Assembly (NCBI GenBank): GCA_021155845.1
Contig: JAJNBK010000024.1
Span: 1-12,043, forward strand
Length of the DNA: 12,043 nt
Origin: Nitrososphaeraceae archaeon
GTDB lineage: Archaea; Thermoproteota; Nitrososphaeria; Nitrososphaerales; Nitrososphaeraceae
Direction of reading: 5' to 3'
The position numbers and the translations under genes were made by a program. The first letter of the stretch is position 1. Each line of letters opens with the position of its first letter. This document shows, one piece after another, positions 6,288 through 12,043 of the stretch. A model generated the notes under the pieces. It saw only the letters and a program-made list of their open reading frames with translations, was not told the DNA's origin and made no database searches.

Positions 6288-6857
6288 TTTCTGTGATCCA
6301 CTAAATTGTTCTAGTTTTTATAACTTTTCTTTTTGTTGATCTTTTTCACCATGTTGCTTGAAAATCGATAAGCTGCCTTACCATATGTATCATTCATTCA
6401 TTTGTGTGCTCTCTCTACTAGTATACATCTTTTTCCTTTCTGTATAGATAGTAATAACCATAATCACAATACTCATAACTTTCGGTTCTACGCTCTTTAT
6501 GTATTGGAGAGATGTTCTATCAATAATGGTTCTTTTTCTCTTTGATAAGATGAATGTAAATGATGTTTCATATTTAGTATCTATAATATATGTATAGCAT
6601 CACCATAAGGCATCTGTGTGTGTATATGTATAGATGTTTTGATATCTTTTCTATTCTCATATCTATTAGCCATTTTTTAAAGAAACTTCTCTTATAGAAA
6701 ATATCTTTTTTCTTTCTGAGTAATAGTATGATGAATATAGTGAATATGATGAATATTAAAGATCATAGTCTTTTGATTGCAGCAGTTGAACTGCAAAATC
6801 AATAATCATGTACATAGATATGTTCATTTCATTCTTTATATTCAGTGTTTCTTTGTC

Positions 6858-6883
6858 TTTAATGACAAATATTAATGACAAAT
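6858..6883. repeat. 13-bp tandem repeat, two copies
   Basis: TTTAATGACAAAT and ATTAATGACAAAT abut, differing only at the first base. The unit length is close to the duplication in the reductase gene. No function is apparent. Confidence 0.85.
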
Positions 6884-7291
6884 TCTAAAAACTCTTCTCT
6901 TCACTTTTTTTGAAATATCTTCTTTGGTTAATGAATTTCATCGAATTCCAAATAGAAACATAGTTACTTTTTGATAATGGAGATAGTAATCATTGTGATA
7001 TTTTTCAGTGATAAATGTCAGGATGGAATCGCTATACCCAATTGCACACAGTCACATGACTCCTCTTTTCTTTGAATGGTTCTACTGCTTTAGAGATGTT
7101 CCTGAAACTCAATCCTAGAAAGTATAAGTATAATGAATACATCACAGTCTCTGCGGATGTCTTCTTACTTTCAAACATGACCATAGTAGAATTTGAGAAT
7201 GTATTCGCAGCTATAGGTTTATAGTTAAATTAACACAGCCATCATATCAGAGCAAAAACTTAAATTCCCTATTTGAAGCAGATTTCAAGGG

Positions 7292-7300
7292 TTTAAAATT
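7292..7300 (+). promoter_or_regulatory. Candidate TATA box of the carAB operon
   Basis: TTTAAAATT is centred about 36 nt upstream of the ATG at 7332, predicting a transcript start near 7320 and a leader of roughly a dozen bases. No Shine-Dalgarno precedes the ATG. Confidence 0.35.
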
Positions 7301-7331
7301 CATACTCTTGAATCGAAATATACTGCATATA

Positions 7332-8533
7332 ATGCAAAATTAATACTGGAAGATGGTAGTCTATTTACAGGCGTAGGGTTCGGCCATCCTTGTGACGAGA
7401 TTGCTGGAGAAATAGTGTTTAATACAGGCATGGTAGGTTACACGGAAGCAATCACGGATCCTTCCTATAGAGGTCAGATATTATGTATGACTTATCCACT
7501 TATTGGAAATTACGGTGTTCCTAGTTACGATATAAAAGATGAATTTGGCTTGCCAAAATACTTTGAATCTGATAAAATTCAGATTAAAGGTTTATTGATT
7601 CATGATCTATCTCGTATTGCTAGTCATTGGAGTTGCATTAAGACTCTTGATGAATGGTTATATGAGGAAGGAATACCTGGAATCTTTGGAATCGACACAC
7701 GGGAGCTTACAAAAAAGTTAAGGGTTAAGGGTGTAATGAATGGAGCTCTTTCAGTTTCTAAAGGCTCTATTGACGATGAAAGATTATCAAAATTGGCAAA
7801 AAGTGAGCATTATGAAGGCCAAAACTTTATGCCAGAAGTATCAGTTAATCAACCATGTGAGTATGGCACTAATAATAATAATGAATGTATAGTCTTATTG
7901 GATACCGGTACTAAATATAGCATAATACGTAATATTGTTAGAATGGGTTACAGGGTGATCCGCCTTCCATGGGATACACCATACGAAAAAATAAAATCAT
8001 ATCAACCACAGGGTGTTGTGATAAGCAATGGTCCTGGAGACCCCAAACTCTGCAAAGCTACAGTCAAGACAGCTACTGAATTGATTGAGAAATCGATACC
8101 CACATTGGGCATCTGTTTAGGAAATCAAATCCTCGCTTTAGCTGGAGGGGCTGACACTTATAAATTAAAATTCGGACATCGTGGACAGAATAAACCTTGC
8201 ATAGATTTAAGAAACAATCAAACGTATATAACAAGTCAGAACCATGGCTATGGAATTGAGCCTAAAAACCTTGATAGAACAGGATTCAGAATATGGTTTT
8301 CTAATATTGACGATAATACTATAGAAGGTATAGAACATGAGTCAAAACCAATCATAGCCGTTCAGTTTCATCCAGAAGCATCACCAGGTCCTAATGACTG
8401 CCTGTTTGTTTTTAATAGATTCAAAGAATTAATAAATGAGTTCAGTGGATTTGATAAAGTAAAAAAAACAGCCACAATTTTAACTAAGCATAATATAAAG
8501 ACTAGGAAGAGGAGGAAAATTGCCAAAAGATGA
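7332..8533 (+). CDS. carA: Carbamoyl-phosphate synthetase small (glutaminase) subunit; start out of frame
   Basis: Hydrolyses glutamine and channels ammonia to CarB for carbamoyl phosphate, precursor of pyrimidines and arginine. The N-terminal domain shows AKLILEDGSLF, GEIVFNTGMVGY and DPSYRGQI. The class I amidotransferase domain has the nucleophile in LGICLGNQ, then KLKFGHRGQNKP, TSQNHGYG and VQFHPEASPGPND with the catalytic His and Glu. Counted from an assumed start at 7332 these are about Cys262, His347 and Glu349, in about 400 residues with a basic C-terminal tail (KTRKRRKIAKR). The conserved frame is open from 7277 but contains no ATG, GTG or TTG before GTG 7415, which lies inside the conserved domain. 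ATG 7332 sits directly before AKLILEDG but one base out of frame (ATGCAAAA where ATGGCAAAA would give Met-Ala-Lys). Either one base is missing or a non-standard start is used. The end overlaps the carB start by 14 nt. Confidence 0.9.
8509..8515 (+). promoter_or_regulatory. Shine-Dalgarno site setting the carB start
   Basis: GAGGAGG is complementary to the archaeal 16S rRNA 3' end and lies four bases before TTG 8520. It fixes the ancestral carB start (Met-Pro-Lys-Asp-Glu) inside the end of carA. The alternative GTG 8563 has no such site. Confidence 0.75.
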
Positions 8534-11500
8534 AACAATAAAGAAAGTTGTCGTATTAGGTAGTGGAGCTATTAAGATCGGAGAAGCAGGCGAAAGTCAA
8601 TTATAATGACCGCTATTTTGACTACTCCGGTTCTCAATGCTTAAAGGCACTTAAGGAAGACGGAATCAAGAGTGTTCTTATAAATCCTAATATTGCTACT
8701 ATTCAGACTGATACAAGATTCGCTGATAAGGTTTATCTTTTACCGATTACTCCTAAATTTGTCGAGGAAGTAATTGAGGCAGAAAGACCTGATTCTATTA
8801 TGTTAGCTTTTGGCGGACAAACGGCCCTGAACTGTGGCGTAGCACTCTATAAAGACAAAATAATAGAAAAATATGGAATAAGAGTTTTAGGGACGCAAAT
8901 CAATGGAATAGAGATTACCGAAAATAGGCAATTATTTAAAGATGCCATGTTAAAAAGTGATGTCCCTGTACTTGAGAGTGCACCCGCTTACACGGTAAAT
9001 GAAGCGTTAAAGATTGGTCAGCAGATTGGCTATCCTGTGATTATTCGAGTTGCATATACTCTCGGCGGAAGAGGAGGTGGCGTTGCATACAACGAATATG
9101 AGTTGGAAGAAATAGTCCACCGAGGACTTTCTCTTAGTATAGTCCATCAGGTTCTAATTGAAAAATATGTAGGTCATTGGAAACAAATCGAATATGAAGT
9201 AATGCGAGATTCAAAGGGTAGTAGTGTTATAGTTTGCAATATGGAAAATATTTTATCAATGCGTGTACATACAGGCGACAATATAGTTGTCGCACCTTCC
9301 CAAACGCTTAATAATTTTGAGTATCAGATGCTGCGATCCGCTGCAATTCGTGCAACCTCCTATTGTGCTATCGTTGGAGAATGCAATATCCAATTTGGTC
9401 TAAATCCAGAATCAGAGGAATATTGTGCCATAGAAATTAACGCAAGATTGTCTAGATCATCTGCTCTTGCAAGTAAAGCAACAGGCTATCCTCTGGCATA
9501 CATGGCAGCAAAAATTGGCCTTGGATACGCTCTTCCAGAACTTATTAACAAAATCACAAAAGCCACTACGGCTTGTTTTGAACCTTCACTTGACTACATC
9601 GTATTAAAGATGCCAAGATGGGACTTTAGAAAATTTGAATTTGTAAAACGTAAGCTCGGAAGTGCAATGAAATCAGTGGGTGAGGTAATGGCAATAGGTC
9701 GGAATTTAGAAGAAGTAATCCAGAAAGCAATCAGAATGTGCGACATTGGCATGGATGGATTAGTAGCCAATGCCAATAATTCGGTTGCTGATTTGACTCA
9801 AAACAGTGAGGCATTAGAACAGGCATTATTACATCCAAATGACGAAATAATCTTTACCATTGTTAGAGCTATTCGGGCCGGGATGACAATTGATAGAATA
9901 AACCAACTATCCGCTATTGATCCATGGTTTTTGATAAAAATTAAGAACATTGTAGATATGGAAGAAAAATTGCGAAATTCGAATCTTGATCTAGATTTAA
10001 TTAAAAAAGCCAAGAAGATTGGTTATTCCGACAGGCAGCTTGGAAGATGTTTAGGACTAGATGAGTCTAAATGCAGAGAGATAAGACAGAAATTCGGAAT
10101 AAAACCAGTGGTAAAGCAAATCGACACATTATCTGCAGAATGGCCTGCCAAAACAAATTATCTGTATATGACATATGGCGGGGAGGTCGATGATATACTA
10201 ATTGAGAACAGTAAAAGAAGTGCAATAGTTCTCGGCGCTGGCCCATATAGGATTGGCAGCAGTGTAGAGTTCGACTGGGGAACAGTCAATATGGTATGGG
10301 CATTGAAAAAGAATGGCATTAAAGAAGTTTCTATAATAAATTGTAATCCCGAAACTGTCTCTACGGATTATGACGTCTCTGACAGGTTGTATTTTGAAGA
10401 ATTGACGTTTGAGCGAGTAATGGATATCTACGAAAAAGAGAATCCAAGCGGAATTGTTACTTGCGTAGGAGGTCAGACAGCAAATAACCTCAATCCATAC
10501 CTTGCTAAATATGGCGTTAACATTATTGGAACAAGCAGTGAGGATGTTGATAGAGCAGAAGACAGAGAAAAGTTTGGTAAACTCTTAGATTCACTCAATA
10601 TCAGACAGCCGGCTTGGAAAAAATTCACAGAAGTAGAAGAAGTAAAAGAATTTGCTGATAAAGTAGGATATCCTGTCCTTGTGAGACCTTCTTACGTTTT
10701 AAGTGGTGCAGCGATGAAAGTCGTATGGGGCGAAGAACAATTAGAGCAATTTTTAACTGATGCAACAAATGTTAGTCCCGACCACCCTATCGTAATAAGT
10801 AAATTCTTACAGGACGCCTCAGAAGTCGAAGTCGACGCAGTGGCTGACGGAAACGAAGTAGTAATAGGCTCTTTAATAGAACATATCGATAACGCTGGCA
10901 TTCATTCAGGTGATGCAATAATGTGCATTCCTCCTTGGAGACTTGACAGGAAAACTATTGAAACGATTATAGATTATACAACAAGAATAGGTAAGGCTTT
11001 ACGAATAAAGGGACCATTTAACATACAATATCTAATAAAGGATGACGAGGTATCAGTAATTGAAGCAAATGTTAGAGCTTCTAGGTCAATGCCCTTTGTT
11101 TCAAAGTTTGTAGGAATAAATTTGATTGATCTGGCCGCCCGGGCAATGACAGGGAATCGACTTCCCATAAATGCCAAAGATCTTTGGTTGATGGCTAAAG
11201 GTTTTGGAATCAAAGTCCCACAATTTTCTTTTATGCAACTTGAAGGTGCGGATATTGTATTAAGTGTAGAGATGCAATCAACCGGAGAAGTCGCATGCTT
11301 TGGAGAAAGCTTTTACGATGCTTTATCGAAAGCCTATCTAGCCGCTGGTTATTCACTTCCTTTATCTGGCTCAGCTCTAATTACAATTGGAGGACAGAAA
11401 AACAAGGAGAAATTGCTGCCATTAATATCGCTAATATCAGCTATGGGATATAATATTATGGCAACTGAGCATACAGCAGAGTTTATTGAAAATAACAAAT

Positions 11501-11748
11501 TCAAGAACGTTCAACAAGTTTATAAGATAAGCGAGCCAGATCGAAAACCAAACATTTCGGATCTCTTATTTGAACGAAAAATTAACTTTATAGTGAACAT
11601 TCCTTCTACCTCTACGATTGAAAAATATGTAGGAATGCTCTATGATGAATACCAAATAAGGAGAAAGGCAGTAGAATTAGGCATACCTGTTCTGACTACA
11701 ATCGAATCTGCTTCTTTGGCTTCACTAAAATCTTATGTCGTATTATAA
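8520..11748 (+). pseudogene. carB: Carbamoyl-phosphate synthetase large subunit, interrupted by a 22-nt insertion
   Basis: Synthetase subunit that makes carbamoyl phosphate from bicarbonate, ammonia and two ATP through two homologous ATP-grasp halves. From TTG 8520 the frame gives MPKDETIKKVVVLGSGAIKI then GEAGE (25 codons). It next meets TAA and TGA at 8604-8609, inside a 22-nt block at 8595-8616. The protein resumes at 8617 with FDYSGSQCLKALKEDG and runs unbroken for 1043 residues. It includes GGQTALNCG, YTLGGRGGGVAYN, SRSSALASKATGYP, the second-half VLGAGPYRIGSSVEFDW, NCNPETVSTDYD, RPSYVLSGAAM and a C-terminal MGS-like domain (STGEVACFGESF to the end). The second half keeps Glu-Phe-Asp contiguous at the equivalent site, showing where the extra bases lie. 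Without them the protein is 1068 residues, normal for the family. As written, only a form starting at GTG 8563 could be made, lacking the first strand and its GxGxxxIG loop. The cause may be error, mutation or RNA processing. Confidence 0.88.
8595..8616 (+). other. 22-nt insertion at carB codon 26
   Basis: The insert separates Glu25 (GAA 8592-8594) from Phe (TTT 8617-8619). It begins AGTCAA, which is the inverse complement of TTGACT at 8618-8623 in the resumed coding sequence, and it contains GTCA/TGAC arms (8596-8599 and 8607-8610). It is not a duplication of its immediate flanks. The exon-side bases CGGAG (8579-8583) and CTCCG (8625-8629) are also complementary, so the region can fold on itself. 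It could be an insertion scar, a template-switch mutation or, less likely, a tiny spliced element. Confidence 0.75.
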
Positions 11749-11755
11749 GCAAATA

Positions 11756-11771
11756 AGAGGTATCCACCTCT
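11756..11771. terminator. Hairpin between convergent carB and the last gene
   Basis: AGAGGT and ACCTCT form a six-base stem around ATCC, eight bases after the carB stop. T-rich stretches on both strands follow within 40 nt. It lies between two converging genes, a natural place for a two-way terminator. Function is inferred. Confidence 0.4.
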
Positions 11772-11796
11772 CTGAAATATGAGATATAATTTAAAG

Positions 11797-12043
11797 TTAA
11801 ATTATTTTTAGTAAAGTCTCAATATCACCAACTATGGAACCATCCAATGAAACGACTAGAGCCTGTTGAACTGCATTTGACTTTATGGCTTTGGCGATTA
11901 TTGGAGAAATTGATTTTGTATAGCGTCTTTCATTAATTGCGTAAAGGTATCTGTTAAAGGCAGGAAGTATGACTAGGTCAAGAGTTCCTTGAGTTGTAGG
12001 AAATATTGCCTCTTTTATTATTTTAAGATATATCCAGACTCGC
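11797..12043 (-). CDS. 3' end of an unrecognised gene (partial)
   Basis: The minus strand is open from the window edge to TAA at 11799-11797, giving the last 81 residues of a protein whose start lies outside the window. The stretch includes EAIFPTTQGTLDLVILPAFN, RYLYAINERRYTKSISPIIA and ends VVSLDGSIVGDIETLLKII. The composition is that of a soluble mixed alpha/beta protein, with no membrane segment, cysteine or metal-binding motif. I do not recognise the family and assign no role. The long clean frame next to the operon end and its convergent orientation with carB support a real gene. Confidence 0.6.
   Translation of the reverse strand, partial: RVWIYLKIIKEAIFPTTQGTLDLVILPAFNRYLYAINERRYTKSISPIIAKAIKSNAVQQALVVSLDGSIVGDIETLLKII

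Larger units (their letters stand above)
5832..7276. other. About 1.4 kb without an intact gene
   Basis: No frame on either strand holds a recognisable gene. Open stretches without usable starts occur on the minus strand: about 51 codons ending at 6058 and about 70 codons ending near 6390. A 42-codon plus-strand ORF from ATG 7096 to TAG 7222-7224 has no identifiable product. Short repeats are frequent: a 12-bp palindrome in triplicate (6252-6287), ATGATGAATAT twice (6728-6738 and 6746-6756), a 13-bp tandem pair (6858-6883) and the inverted repeat GCAGTT-G-AACTGC (6782-6794). I found no tRNA, CRISPR or clear C/D-box RNA. The density of small repeats and scraps suggests decayed accessory DNA. 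Confidence 0.55.

Noticed and set aside
6351..6371. ATG downstream of the triple palindrome and TATA-like box
   Set aside because: It opens only six codons. The frame beyond the stop is open for a while but does not read like protein.
6390..6600. About 70 codons open on the minus strand
   Set aside because: No ATG, GTG or TTG until deep inside, low-complexity hydrophobic composition and no recognisable motif.
6712..6760. C-box-like ATGATGA elements suggesting a C/D guide RNA
   Set aside because: There are no properly placed CUGA D boxes after the C-like boxes; the elements are better explained as a small direct repeat.
7096..7224. 42-codon plus-strand ORF starting MFLKLNPRKYKYNEY
   Set aside because: No promoter or ribosome-binding site in the expected place and no family resemblance; within what chance would give.
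8579..8629. Canonical archaeal bulge-helix-bulge intron in carB
   Set aside because: Some arms pair (GTCA with TGAC in the insert or just after it), but the cut positions that keep the frame do not coincide with two three-base bulges around a four-base helix. Only an unusual form remains possible.

Overview
The window is AT-rich and reads as archaeal DNA, most likely from a Nitrososphaeria (Thaumarchaeota) genome, perhaps of the Nitrosocosmicus/Nitrososphaera kind. The evidence is a RIO1 kinase next to an archaeal two-KH (Dim2/Pno1-like) protein, a DUF424 protein, a PfkB kinase of a type I associate with Thaumarchaeota, several TTG starts, and TATA boxes placed 24-30 nt upstream of start codons, as expected for leaderless archaeal transcripts. 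The lineage call is inference; no rRNA or amoA is present.

Layout. Positions 1-588 hold no recognisable gene. 589-1498 (+) is a ferredoxin/flavodoxin-NADP+ reductase gene broken by a perfect 10-bp tandem duplication. 1607-3362 (+) is a ribosome-biogenesis/translation cluster: DUF424, RIO1 kinase and the KH protein, the last two overlapping by 4 nt. A hairpin follows at 3451-3479, then on the minus strand a degraded dps-like gene (3562-3752) that keeps its TATA box. 3955-4215 (+) is a small two-helix membrane protein, convergent with and overlapping ubiX (4212-4772, -). 4873-5727 (+) is a PfkB-family kinase that appears to lack a conserved C-terminal helix. About 1.5 kb (5728-7276) is nearly gene-free. 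It holds an orphan Shine-Dalgarno mini-ORF, a possible integrase scrap, several short repeats and a striking contiguous triple palindrome. 7332-11748 (+) is carA-carB, encoding carbamoyl-phosphate synthetase for pyrimidine and arginine synthesis. 11797-12043 (-) is the 3' end of an unrecognised gene.

The most unusual property is the number of well-conserved genes with one clean lesion each. fpr has a 10-bp duplication. carA has a start codon out of frame by one base. carB has a 22-nt insertion with stop codons at codon 26. pfkB has an in-frame deletion. dps has multiple hits. The rest of each reading frame is intact and conserved, so the lesions are either recent, sequence errors, or bypassed in some way (RNA processing, recoding, alternative starts). 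The second striking feature is the array TGAACNNGTTCA x3 at 6252-6287, which looks like a multi-dimer operator with no intact target gene beside it. I found no CRISPR array, tRNA, rRNA or intact mobile element.
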